From contig NZ_VFYU01000025.1 of assembly GCF_021012795.1 (NCBI RefSeq), positions 1 to 64,000 on the forward strand: DNA of 64,000 nt, in the 5' to 3' direction. The notes below the pieces were generated by a model. That model saw only the letters and a list, made by a program, of their open reading frames with translations. It made no database searches and was not told the DNA's origin. A program made the position numbers and the translations under genes. The DNA comes from Psychrobacter sp. I-STPA10 (GTDB taxonomy: Bacteria > Pseudomonadota > Gammaproteobacteria > Pseudomonadales > Moraxellaceae). Positions 27,525 through 36,588 of this stretch are shown here, piece after piece (the stretch's first letter is position 1; each line of letters starts with the position of its first letter).

Positions 27525-30500
27525 CTAATTAGGAATATCTGCTGCTTCAATCAGTTGTAAATCAGCGGTAGGGTCACTCATCATACGCATGGAGTGATTT
27601 TCAATGATTTGCTCAAAGACGGTGCGTACAAATCGACCATTACCAAAGTGTGCATCACGATTTTGATATGCTTGGGTAAAATGATTCAATACTTTTTGGC
27701 GGGCAGCTTCACTTAATCGATACAACCCTTTTTCACTAAAAAGCGCAAAAATTTGCAATAAATCTTTTGGCTGGTAATCCTCAAAATCTACTGTCCGTGT
27801 AAAGCGTGAGCTAAGTCCTGGGTTTGACTGGAGAAAACGTTGCATCGGCTGTGTATAACCAGCCACAATCACTGCCAAGCTCTCACGATGGTCTTCCATC
27901 TGTTTTAATAGTGTATCAATCGCCTCTTGCCCAAAGTCATTACCCTCTTTAACCAATGAATACGCTTCATCAATAAACAGCACACCGCCCATCGCTTCTT
28001 TGATTTTTGCCAAAGTTTTGGGGGCTGTCTGCCCCACATACTCTGCCACCAAATCAGCTCTATCCGTTTCTACTACCTGAACAGAGTTTAACAGTCCCAA
28101 CCCATAATAAATCTTACCCATAATACGAGCGACCGTGGTCTTCCCCGTACCTGGATTACCTGTAAATACCAAATGCAAACTGATGGGTAGTGCGGGTAGA
28201 TTGGCTTGTTTGCGACGTTTTTGCGTCTGAATAAAATTGGTCAATTTATGGATTTCATATTTCACATTTTCCAATCCAATCAATGCTGACAACTCTTGCA
28301 TGCCCTCATCAAGCATGGTCTGCCTTTGTGCCTCTTTGTCATCTAGTATAATATCCATATCTTCTATACCAGCCATGACATCTTTTGCTTCTATCTGATA
28401 GCCACTCATAATATTTTGCTGAAACACACGTAAGCTTAATGCTTCATAAATCTTGCTAAACAAGGTACGGATTTGCCGTGCATTACCAAAATTTTCATCA
28501 CGGCTTTGATACATGGCATCAACCACCTCTTTGACTTTTAGACGCCCTTGTTCTGAAATATCCAGACATTCTTGCTCACGGATTTGCTCAAATATTTGTA
28601 GCAACTCCTCAGCATTATAATCCTCAAATTCAATCATGCGTGTAAAACGAGAAGCCAAGCCGGGGTTTGAGTCGATAAATTTTTGCATCGGCTTGGTATA
28701 GCCTGCGACAATCACCACAAATTTATCGCGATTATCTTCCATTTGTTTGAGTAGGGTATCAATCGCTTCTTGCCCAAAGTCATTGCCACCTTTTGCCAAG
28801 GTATATGCTTCATCAATAAATAGCACTCCGCCCATCGCTTCGTTGATTTTTGCTAATGTTTTGGGAGCAGTATGTCCAATATATTCTCCTACCAAGTCGG
28901 CTCTATCTACCTCTACCACAGTATCTGACTGCAACACGCCCAGCGCATAAAATATGCGCCCTATAATACGAGCAACCGTGGTTTTCCCCGTCCCAGGATT
29001 GCCAGTAAATACCAAATGTAAGCTGGTGGTTGCTACCTCAAACCCTTGCTTTTTTCTCATTTCTTGAAAATTGACAAAGGCAATAATCTTTTTTATTTCC
29101 TCTTTCACACATTGCAAACCAATCAGATCATTAAGTGCTTGTAAGCTTTGTTGCAAAGCAGCATGTTCATTGATAGTTTCAACACCTGTTTTATTGCTTA
29201 CCTCAGCAACAATTTCATCACCTAACTGAGAAGAGCTTATATCTTGTAATTGCTGCTCTTTTTCACTGTCACTTTGAAGCGATAATGACACATTGCCATC
29301 ATATTGATAGGACTTTAGTGGACTACCAATAATCTCTATTCTTGCTAAATCTTCTGACTTTGCCACATAATCATGATTGTTAAAACTACAACTTGTTGCC
29401 TGAATATGACTGTTCTCATTGGCATGTATTAACCAATAGTTGATATTATTTTTAAATACACACTCAGTCAATTTAATGTGACTGTCTTGTTTCGTATACA
29501 CAGGATGATGATTGGTAATATCTATAAAGCGACAGTATTCTATTAAAGCCTTTCCTTTATCAAGATAAATCGTACTAAAGTCACCTTTAAATGTACTGTC
29601 AGTAATATCAGCATAACTATCGGTTTGTAAGGCAACAGCAGGATAATCTTCAGTCTGAAACTCACAACGCACCATATCTATATGGCTTTTTTCAAATGCA
29701 TTAATACCATTGCCGTTTTTTATTCCTAAAAACTGGCTATCACCTATTATCAATTTTGAGTCACTTAACCATAGCACTGGAAAATTTTTGATGGCTTTAA
29801 ATAAACATTCATCAATATTGACCACACTTTTTTGCTCTGCATACACTGGGTTATATTTATCAATATCTACAAACTGACAACCTGATAAAGTCACGGTCGC
29901 TTGTGTACTACATACATTTGAATTGCCCCCTTTAAACACACTATCAACAATATTTGCCTGTGTCGTTGGGTGCAAATAAATCGCAGGATGATTGAGTATT
30001 TGAAATTCACAATCGCTTACTTGGATATCACTTTGCTCATATATATTAATGGCATTGGTACTAAGCTGTAAAAACTGACTGTTTTTTATGTTTAACGTTG
30101 AATGTTTTAACCACACTGCTGGGAAATTAATAACATTTTGAAAGAGACAATGATCAATATTAACCACACTTTTTTGCTCAGCATACACTGGATTATATTT
30201 ATCAACATCTACAAACTGACAGCCTGATAAAGTCACGGTCGCTTGTATACTACACACATTTGAATTGCCCCCTTTAAACACACTATCAACAATATTTGCC
30301 TGTGTCGTTGGGTGCAAATAAATCGCAGGATGATTGAGTATTTGAAATTCACAATCGCTTACTTGGATATCACTTTGCTCATATATATTAATGGCATTGG
30401 TACTAAGCTGTAAAAACTGACTATTTTTTATATCTAACTTTGTCTCTTTTAACCATATTGCTGGGAATTTAACAATATTTTCAAAGATACAGTCTTTGAT

Positions 30501-31532
30501 CATTATATCGCTCATGTTCTCAGCATACACTGAATTAGATAATTCAATCCCATCAAACTGACACCCAACCAGTGACAGTTTTGCTTGTAAACTCTTAATC
30601 GACGAATAGCCCCCTTGAAAACGACTATTGACAATATTAGCTTGACTACCTGAATTTAAACCAATAGCTGGAGTAGTTGGGGTCTGAAACTGACAGTTTT
30701 CTACTTGTAGTTGGCTATTTCTGGATACCAAAATCGCATTTCTTTGTATACTTTCTACAAATTGACTGTTTTTTATCTCTAATTTTGAATTGCTTAGCAA
30801 TATTGCTGAATGGTTGGGAATATTTTTAAACTCACAGTCATCAATACTGATATGACTTGATTTCTCAGCACGTACTGGAGAGTCCTTATCAATATCGATA
30901 AACTGGCATTTTGTCAATGTTGCAGTTGCTTGGCTACTATAAACAAACGACTTGCCGCCTTGAAACACACTACCAATAATATCTGCTTGAGTTTCTGGAT
31001 GTAAATAAATAGCTACATAATAGTCTTGAATACAAAACTGGCAGTTTTTTACTTGTATATGACTATTCTTACTGATACTAATTGCATTGCTTTTTATACT
31101 TTCTATAAACCGACTATTTTTTATCTCTAGTGTGGAATCAATTATCGCTATTGCTGCATATTTAGTAATATTTTTAAACTCACAGTCACTAATACTAATA
31201 TCGCTGCATGGCTCAGCATATACTGGATTACCTTTGTCAATATCGATAAATTGACACTGGATAATGTCCAGACTACTTTGTTTTACTATGACTATGCCCT
31301 GCACAAACTGAAGGTGCTTAACAGCACATCGCACCTCTTCAAACGTCAAAACTCCGCTAATCATTGCAGGATTATTCGGATCTTCTGCGATAATGGTAAT
31401 ATCTTGAGATATAACCTCTTCAATATGATACTGTCCACCTGATAAGACGATGGTATCACCTGATTTTGCAACTTGTAACGCCTTTTCGATATTATACTTA
31501 AACAGTCCTTTACCTACTTTTAATGTTGCCAT
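27525..31532 (-). CDS. Giant beta-helix protein with two C-terminal CbbX/SpoVK-type AAA+ modules
   Basis: The 1335-residue protein has an unusual layout. Residues 1 to about 765 form some thirty short rungs of right-handed beta-helix type, with recurring CQFxDI, CEFKNI, NSQF and SHIQV phrases. The first part (GDTIVLSGGQYHIEEVI) resembles the pectinesterase/pectate-lyase entry rung. Two AAA+ domains follow (about 800-1060 and 1075-1335), each with FTGNPGTGKTTVAR (Walker A near 845 and 1120), LVGEYIGHTAPKT or LVAEYVGQTAPKT as a probable pore loop, GGVLFIDEAY (Walker B), and SRFTR as arginine finger. These resemble CbbX, SpoVK and EccA ATPases. No signal peptide or membrane segment is seen, so it should be cytoplasmic. 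Start ATG 31532 is preferred over TTG 31544. It is followed at 21 bp by gacS. The target is unknown; a remodelling ATPase using the helix as a docking surface is my inference. Confidence 0.85.
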   Translation of the reverse strand: MATLKVGKGLFKYNIEKALQVAKSGDTIVLSGGQYHIEEVISQDITIIAEDPNNPAMISGVLTFEEVRCAVKHLQFVQGIVIVKQSSLDIIQCQFIDIDKGNPVYAEPCSDISISDCEFKNITKYAAIAIIDSTLEIKNSRFIESIKSNAISISKNSHIQVKNCQFCIQDYYVAIYLHPETQADIIGSVFQGGKSFVYSSQATATLTKCQFIDIDKDSPVRAEKSSHISIDDCEFKNIPNHSAILLSNSKLEIKNSQFVESIQRNAILVSRNSQLQVENCQFQTPTTPAIGLNSGSQANIVNSRFQGGYSSIKSLQAKLSLVGCQFDGIELSNSVYAENMSDIMIKDCIFENIVKFPAIWLKETKLDIKNSQFLQLSTNAINIYEQSDIQVSDCEFQILNHPAIYLHPTTQANIVDSVFKGGNSNVCSIQATVTLSGCQFVDVDKYNPVYAEQKSVVNIDHCLFQNVINFPAVWLKHSTLNIKNSQFLQLSTNAINIYEQSDIQVSDCEFQILNHPAIYLHPTTQANIVDSVFKGGNSNVCSTQATVTLSGCQFVDIDKYNPVYAEQKSVVNIDECLFKAIKNFPVLWLSDSKLIIGDSQFLGIKNGNGINAFEKSHIDMVRCEFQTEDYPAVALQTDSYADITDSTFKGDFSTIYLDKGKALIEYCRFIDITNHHPVYTKQDSHIKLTECVFKNNINYWLIHANENSHIQATSCSFNNHDYVAKSEDLARIEIIGSPLKSYQYDGNVSLSLQSDSEKEQQLQDISSSQLGDEIVAEVSNKTGVETINEHAALQQSLQALNDLIGLQCVKEEIKKIIAFVNFQEMRKKQGFEVATTSLHLVFTGNPGTGKTTVARIIGRIFYALGVLQSDTVVEVDRADLVGEYIGHTAPKTLAKINEAMGGVLFIDEAYTLAKGGNDFGQEAIDTLLKQMEDNRDKFVVIVAGYTKPMQKFIDSNPGLASRFTRMIEFEDYNAEELLQIFEQIREQECLDISEQGRLKVKEVVDAMYQSRDENFGNARQIRTLFSKIYEALSLRVFQQNIMSGYQIEAKDVMAGIEDMDIILDDKEAQRQTMLDEGMQELSALIGLENVKYEIHKLTNFIQTQKRRKQANLPALPISLHLVFTGNPGTGKTTVARIMGKIYYGLGLLNSVQVVETDRADLVAEYVGQTAPKTLAKIKEAMGGVLFIDEAYSLVKEGNDFGQEAIDTLLKQMEDHRESLAVIVAGYTQPMQRFLQSNPGLSSRFTRTVDFEDYQPKDLLQIFALFSEKGLYRLSEAARQKVLNHFTQAYQNRDAHFGNGRFVRTVFEQIIENHSMRMMSDPTADLQLIEAADIPN
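29812..30432 (-). repeat. Internal 342-bp tandem duplication in the beta-helix region
   Basis: The segment at about 29812-30090 recurs at about 30154-30432 at a constant offset of 342 bp (114 codons). The stretch 29896-30080 is almost identical to 30238-30422, with only a few substitutions. It keeps the reading frame and adds whole helix rungs (shared protein text includes QILNHPAIYLHPTTQANIVD). This indicates a recent unequal recombination. Confidence 0.9.
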
Positions 31533-31703
31533 ATTTGCTCTCAATCATATAATTTAACACCAATATCCAGATACCCATCATCAGCAAATCATTTTATAAC
31601 GAATAAAAACTAAACCCAACTCTTATCCCGATTGAAGCCACAAAATGCTATAATCTGCTCAATTTTTATTATTTTATCTTTATTGATTAAGTTGAGAATT
31701 ACC

Positions 31704-32675
31704 ATGTCAAACGCTCAGTCAAGTGCGCAAACATCTAACCAAGCAGAGCACATTAACCGTATCACTACTCTATCTGATTGCGTGGGCAATACCCCACTCG
31801 TTGCCCTACACCAGCTACCACAAAGCGAAGGCATTGGTGATAACATACAGCTACTTGCTAAGCTCGAAGGCAATAATCCTGCCAGCTCTGTCAAAGACCG
31901 CCCTGCTTTTAACATGATATTTCAAGCTGAAAGTCGTGGTGACATCAAACCTGGTGACACTCTTATCGAAGCCACCAGTGGCAATACAGGCATTGCCCTT
32001 GCTATGGTTGCTGCGATGCGTGGTTATAAGATGATACTGCTGATGCCCACCAACTCTACCCAAGAACGTAAAGACGCCATGGCAGCTTATGGTGCAACCC
32101 TTATTGAAGTTGATGATGGTATTGAAGCCGCTCGAGACCAAGCACAACAACTGGCAGATGCGGGAAGAGGCATCATCTTAAACCAATTCTCTAACCCTGA
32201 TAACAGCGACGCGCACTATCACACCACAGGGCCTGAACTGTGGCAGCAAACTGATGGTAAAATCACCCATTTTATTAGTTCAATGGGTACGACAGGTACT
32301 ATCTCTGGCACAGGAAAATACCTCAAAGAGCAAAACCCTGATATTCAAGTTATCGGTCTCCAACCTGATGAAAATGCCTCAATTGCAGGGATTCGCCGCT
32401 GGTCGCCAGAATATCGCCCCGAGATTTTTGACAGCAAAGTCGTCGACCGCATTATGGATATCAGCCAGCATACCGCTGAAGTCTATATGCGCAAACTTGC
32501 CAAAACCGAAGGTATTCTTGCAGGCGTCTCCTCAGGAGCAGCAGCATGGGCAGCGCTACAAATTGCCCAAGAAATCCAACAACAAAACGCCGATGCTGTC
32601 ATTGCCTTTATCGTCTGTGACCGTGGTGACCGCTACCTATCCACTGGGCTATACAACGTGGAAGACAAAGCATGA
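31704..32675 (+). CDS. cysM: Cysteine synthase B
   Basis: This PLP enzyme of fold type II makes cysteine from O-acetylserine and sulfide or thiosulfate. The 323-residue product contains NPASSVKDRPAF with the PLP lysine (about Lys64), EATSGNTGIALAMVAA as phosphate/substrate loop, SSMGTTGTISGTGKYL and GVSSGAAAWAA. The S-VKDRPA variant and the arginine-rich GIRRWSPEYRPEIFD segment are those of CysM rather than CysK. The ATG at 31704 agrees with the family start; the frame extends upstream through an unlikely hydrophobic leader. It overlaps the next gene by 4 bp and diverges from the beta-helix/AAA+ gene. Confidence 0.92.
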   Translation: MSNAQSSAQTSNQAEHINRITTLSDCVGNTPLVALHQLPQSEGIGDNIQLLAKLEGNNPASSVKDRPAFNMIFQAESRGDIKPGDTLIEATSGNTGIALAMVAAMRGYKMILLMPTNSTQERKDAMAAYGATLIEVDDGIEAARDQAQQLADAGRGIILNQFSNPDNSDAHYHTTGPELWQQTDGKITHFISSMGTTGTISGTGKYLKEQNPDIQVIGLQPDENASIAGIRRWSPEYRPEIFDSKVVDRIMDISQHTAEVYMRKLAKTEGILAGVSSGAAAWAALQIAQEIQQQNADAVIAFIVCDRGDRYLSTGLYNVEDKA

Positions 32676-33502
32676 ACCATTCATTTTTGACACTGCCTGA
32701 ACAGATTTTAATCTTTGATATTGAAACCATTCCTGATTTGGATACAGGCAAACGCTTATATCCTCAGCTTGCTGCCTTATCAGATACAGATGCACTCACT
32801 GCCTTAACTGCCATGCGCCAGCAAGAAGCAAACACTACTTTTATGCGGTTGCCATTACACAAAATTGCCTGCTTATCCATGCTATGGGTTGATAGCAAAC
32901 AACAACGATTTCGCCTAAAATCTTTTGCCTTAAATGACTATCAAGAAGCAGAGATTATCAACACCTTTTTTAATATTTTTGCCTCTGATAAAAAAGTAGA
33001 AAAACTGCCTAATATCGTCAGTTGGAATGGCAATGGCTTTGACATTCCCGTCATACAATACCGCGCCATGCACCACAAATTGACTGCCCCTGCCTTTTTT
33101 AATGATAAATTTCATAACGACTATAAATATAACAACTATGTTAACCGCTATCACACCCGCCATATAGACCTAATGGATAGGCTATCTATGTTTGGCGCAT
33201 CGACTCGTCAGCAGCTTGATGTGATTGCAAGTCTTTGTGGTCTGGCTGGCAAACAAGACATTGATGGCTCAATGGTGGTGGACTTGGTACAAAACCAAGA
33301 CTGGCACACGCTGACCACCTATTGTGAAAGTGACGTCATCAACACATGGCTACTGTATTTACGCTGGCAATTGCTGCAAGGCAATCTAACGTTAGACAGT
33401 CACAGCCAATGGCAAATGTTAACTCAGCACTATTTGCAAAGTATTACCAATAGCGATGGTTCACTGACTCACCAAGGATTTTTGGACAGTTGGCAAATGT
33501 AA
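32672..33502 (+). CDS. Predicted 3'-5' exonuclease, PolB-like (DEDD) family
   Basis: The 276-residue protein has the three exonuclease motifs: Exo I LIFDIETIPDL, Exo II VSWNGNGFDIPVI (SWNGxxFDxP), and Exo III YCESDVINTWLLYLR. This is the pattern of the family of stand-alone exonucleases related to the proofreading domain of DNA polymerase B. It begins at an ATGA overlap with cysM, indicating translational coupling. The biological role is not established. Confidence 0.85.
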   Translation: MNHSFLTLPEQILIFDIETIPDLDTGKRLYPQLAALSDTDALTALTAMRQQEANTTFMRLPLHKIACLSMLWVDSKQQRFRLKSFALNDYQEAEIINTFFNIFASDKKVEKLPNIVSWNGNGFDIPVIQYRAMHHKLTAPAFFNDKFHNDYKYNNYVNRYHTRHIDLMDRLSMFGASTRQQLDVIASLCGLAGKQDIDGSMVVDLVQNQDWHTLTTYCESDVINTWLLYLRWQLLQGNLTLDSHSQWQMLTQHYLQSITNSDGSLTHQGFLDSWQM

Positions 33503-33548
33503 CCTAGCCAAAATTTCTCCTTTAAAGTTACTTATTTTCGGTTATCAT

Positions 33549-33690
33549 ACACACAGTTTTAATAATGCTTCAAAATTAAATATTTTATAGTTTTTCCCTC
33601 CCCCTAGCTCCCTCCCAGCAGGAGGGAGAAATTTCCCTCCCTCTTAGGGTAAGGGTTAGGGAGGGGACATACTTTTTAAAATATATAGCA
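33549..33690 (-). repeat. GC-rich CCCTCCC palindromic repeat, copy 3 (reverse orientation)
   Basis: On the minus strand it reads TTTTAAAAAGTATG, then CCCCTCCCTAACCC, an inner complementary segment, then GGGAGCTAGGGGGAGGG and AAAACTATAAAAT. This parallels the copies at 43597 and 60072, but its outer ends have decayed. It lies between the exonuclease gene and rlmD. It is strongly GC-rich compared with its surroundings. Confidence 0.65.
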
Positions 33691-33738
33691 ATATTTCTAA
33701 TCAAAACATTTACTCACCCTAACAAAAGCCAAGCCATC

Positions 33739-35262
33739 ATGATTGACAGCCCAGCCCCTATGACCAAAACAGCCCCCACTCCCCCTGCTCACCATGCAAA
33801 AAATATCACCCTACCCCCCAGCAAAAAAAAGTCCAAGCCTTCTGCTCGGGTACGCAAACGCCTAAAAGACGCTGACCCCGTCACCTTTGATATTGATGGA
33901 TTATCACATGATGGGCGTGGCGTGGCAGTATATGGCTCACAACCTGAGCACCAAAGCGACAAACATGGCAAAAAAGTCTTTGTTAGCTTTGCCCTACCTA
34001 ATGAGACGGTCAAAGTACAGCTCACCAATAGCCGCAAAAGCTTTGAAGAAGGTGACGCAACCGAAGTTATCGCCAACCCCAATCCTGAGCGGCAAACGCC
34101 CCCTTGTCCGCATTTTGGTGTGTGTGGTGGTTGCTCATTACAACATTGGCAAGCCGACGGGCAAATCAAATTTAAACAATCTGTTTTAGCCGAGCTACTA
34201 CAGCATCAAGCCGACATTGCCCCTGAAAACTGGCTTGAACCCATCGTGGGTGACCGTTTAGGCTACCGTACCAAAGCCCGTATGGGTGTGCGTTATGTGG
34301 TCAAAAAAGACACCGCTTTGGTGGGTTTTCGCGAACGCTCAAGTAACTTTCTTGCTGAATTAAACGAATGTCATATCCTTGACCCACGCATTGGCTTTGA
34401 AATCGACAATCTAAAACAGCTCATTACCACCCTTGAGGCTCGCAATCATATTGCCCAATTAGAATTGGCAATGGGTGAAAACCTGCCCGAGTTACGTGAT
34501 GGTAATCAACCTGTCGCACTCATTGTTCGTCACCTTGAGCCACTTAGCGAAAGCGATATTGAAAAACTTAAAGTCTTTTTTGCCAAGCGCAACTGGCAGT
34601 TATATCTACAACCCAAAGGCGCAGACAGTATCCACCGAGTTCAATTGCATACTGATGATGACATGAGTCGACAGTTTGGACGTCTTTACTATCAACTGCC
34701 AGAATTTGACCTCACTTATGAATTTATTCCCACCGACTTTACCCAAGTCAATCTATCGGTCAACCGAAAAATGACCAAACTGGCTTGCGACTTATTAGAC
34801 TTAAAAGCAGGTGAACGGGTACTAGACTTATTTAGCGGCTTGGGGAATTTTAGCCTGCCTCTCGCTCGTTTGGTCGGAGAAACAGGTAAAGTGATTGGCG
34901 TGGAAGGCTCAGATGCGATGACCATTCGTGCCAGCGATAATGCCAAACGTAATGGACTCACCAACACCGAATTTTATAGTCAAGATTTGACCCAAGACTG
35001 CTCTGAACAGCCATGGGCAAACCAAGGCTTTGACGCCTTGTTAATTGACCCACCTCGCTCTGGTGCGTGGGAGGTGATGCAATATCTACCCAACTTTAAC
35101 GCCAAACGCATTGTTTATGTCTCTTGTAACCCTGCCACCCTTGCTCGGGATAGCAAAGCCTTACTGGAGCAAGGTTACAAACTTACTCACGCAGGGGTGA
35201 TGGATATGTTTTGCCATACAGGGCATGTGGAATCCATTGCACGCTTTGAAAAGGTGGAGTAG
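33739..35262 (+). CDS. rlmD: 23S rRNA (uracil-1939-C5)-methyltransferase
   Basis: RlmD methylates U1939 of 23S rRNA using SAM. The 507-residue protein has a basic, Pro/Lys-rich N-terminal tail, a TRAM domain (about 45-115), and the Fe-S cluster motif [10 protein letters not shown] with Cys123, Cys129 and Cys132. The SAM site reads [14 protein letters not shown], followed by LIDPPRSG and the catalytic Cys463 in [11 protein letters not shown]. It is longer than E. coli RlmD (433) because of the tail. ATG 33739 is taken as the start; MTKTAPT a few codons later is also possible. Confidence 0.93.
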   Translation: MIDSPAPMTKTAPTPPAHHAKNITLPPSKKKSKPSARVRKRLKDADPVTFDIDGLSHDGRGVAVYGSQPEHQSDKHGKKVFVSFALPNETVKVQLTNSRKSFEEGDATEVIANPNPERQTPPCPHFGVCGGCSLQHWQADGQIKFKQSVLAELLQHQADIAPENWLEPIVGDRLGYRTKARMGVRYVVKKDTALVGFRERSSNFLAELNECHILDPRIGFEIDNLKQLITTLEARNHIAQLELAMGENLPELRDGNQPVALIVRHLEPLSESDIEKLKVFFAKRNWQLYLQPKGADSIHRVQLHTDDDMSRQFGRLYYQLPEFDLTYEFIPTDFTQVNLSVNRKMTKLACDLLDLKAGERVLDLFSGLGNFSLPLARLVGETGKVIGVEGSDAMTIRASDNAKRNGLTNTEFYSQDLTQDCSEQPWANQGFDALLIDPPRSGAWEVMQYLPNFNAKRIVYVSCNPATLARDSKALLEQGYKLTHAGVMDMFCHTGHVESIARFEKVE

Positions 35263-35342
35263 ACTAAACCATTATATTAAAGATAATTTTGTTTAAATTA
35301 TAATAAAATCAAACATAACAATCTTTATTGATAAACTACAAT

Positions 35343-35386
35343 ATATTAGGTTGATTGAAGCACTAAATTCATCATCAACCTAATAT
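35343..35386 (+). terminator. Inverted repeat after rlmD
   Basis: Perfect 13-bp arms (ATATTAGGTTGAT at 35343-35355 and its complement at 35374-35386) are separated by 18 nt. It lacks a good T-run, so it may be a processing or stabilising structure rather than a true terminator. Confidence 0.45.
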
Positions 35387-35456
35387 TGAACCCACAACCA
35401 CAAATCAAGATATAACAGACTCTACAACATGGGCTTAAAAAATAGGGACATTAACA

Positions 35457-35639
35457 ATGAGTCAACATACCGCAAAGATAACACGCTATGATGTCTCTGC
35501 CATTACTCACTTATTAGAAACAGCAGCAAAAAATCAAGAAAACCCACAAGATGGCACTAAACATATTGAAAAAGCCATCGAACTGGCAGAACATCACTTG
35601 AATACTGAAACAGTACCTCCATTGGCAAAAAACTCATGA
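35457..35639 (+). CDS. Small hypothetical protein, first of a coupled pair
   Basis: The 60-residue acidic helical protein begins MSQHTAKITRYDVSAITHLL. I do not recognise a family. AGGGACATTAACA before the ATG gives a weak ribosome-binding site. Its stop overlaps the next start in an ATGA arrangement, indicating translational coupling with the 205-residue protein. Regularly spaced hydrophobic residues (IEKAIELAEHHL) suggest an amphipathic helix. It could be a partner or antitoxin-like subunit, but nothing in the sequence proves that. Confidence 0.55.
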   Translation: MSQHTAKITRYDVSAITHLLETAAKNQENPQDGTKHIEKAIELAEHHLNTETVPPLAKNS

Positions 35640-36253
35640 TTTCTTTGAATATAAAAAAAGTAGACGACCCCTTTTACCAACAAGTCTATCCTCAATATTT
35701 TGTAGAAAGTATCATTAATAACACGACTTTCCCTATTTTTTTTGATAATTTTGATAATGATGCTTTATCGACTATTTATGACCCATCTTTCTCAACTGAT
35801 GATATAGCAAAGCATCACCCCACCCTAAACAGTTATCACTTTACCTTAAATGTTTTAGCCAATATATCATTAGACTTTACACAAACCCATCAAGTTTTAT
35901 ATAGAATGGATAAATTAAGCCTTTATCAAATTAATGCCTTAGAGAAAGTATTTGATGATGAAAGAAAAAATTTTATTGAGCTTTATAACAACAATGACCA
36001 CAAAAATAAACTACCACACCTTTCTATGCTATTAGCAAAATCAATTGTACGTAATATTATTTATGGCATTTATTGTGGAGCAGTTACACGGCAACAGCTT
36101 GGTAAACTAGTTTATGATATTTTAACTCTCTGTAAGCAACATTTAACTGATTTTTATCGTGTGGGATTAATGATTTCAAGTCATGACGCACACTGGTACT
36201 ACTTGGTACAAGCATATAACAATTATAAAAAAGAACAAAATTTAGAAGAATAA
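35636..36253 (+). CDS. Hypothetical protein, second of a coupled pair
   Basis: The 205-residue protein is rich in Tyr, Asn, His and Phe and looks mainly helical (MLLAKSIVRNIIYGIYCG at about 131-148; GKLVYDILTLCKQHL). No signal peptide or catalytic signature is visible and I do not recognise the family. It overlaps the 60-residue gene by 4 bp and is separated from relA by 336 bp. Its coding sequence is more AT-rich than the rlmD gene before it, which may indicate transfer. Confidence 0.6.
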   Translation: MISLNIKKVDDPFYQQVYPQYFVESIINNTTFPIFFDNFDNDALSTIYDPSFSTDDIAKHHPTLNSYHFTLNVLANISLDFTQTHQVLYRMDKLSLYQINALEKVFDDERKNFIELYNNNDHKNKLPHLSMLLAKSIVRNIIYGIYCGAVTRQQLGKLVYDILTLCKQHLTDFYRVGLMISSHDAHWYYLVQAYNNYKKEQNLEE

Positions 36254-36588
36254 TTTTTTAGCTTTGATACCACCTACCCTTCCCTAATCAATTCTTGGTA
36301 ACTTATAAACCATCATTTACCAGTATTCACATACTCTATCTTGAATTTTAGTACATAAATGCGATAATAAAATAGCAATTAATGATTATATATCTTTAAT
36401 ACTTTAAAATTCATGATGAGTCTATATACTACATAAAATACCTTAACAAACTTTTAAACTATATGCCATATTAAAATATATATAGTGACATTGAATTAGG
36501 TTTGTTTTAGCTCATTAATATCAGTAAAATGACTCATGGAGCGACTGTTAACAAGTATTTATACAAAGTAAACTAAAGGGAGAATAGT
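36254..36588. other. AT-rich gap upstream of relA
   Basis: This 335-bp, very AT-rich stretch has no credible gene, clear hairpin or repeat. It presumably carries the relA promoter. An AAAGGGAG ribosome-binding sequence at about 36576-36583 serves the relA GTG start. Confidence 0.5.

Noticed and set aside
29300..31400. Regular repetitive DNA considered as a possible CRISPR array
   Set aside because: The repeats are diverged, in frame, and encode beta-helix rungs; there is no constant repeat-spacer pattern and no cas gene.
33739..33850. Run of Pro/Lys codons at the start of rlmD considered as a frameshift artefact
   Set aside because: The frame continues without a break into the TRAM domain, and basic N-terminal tails are common in rRNA methyltransferases.
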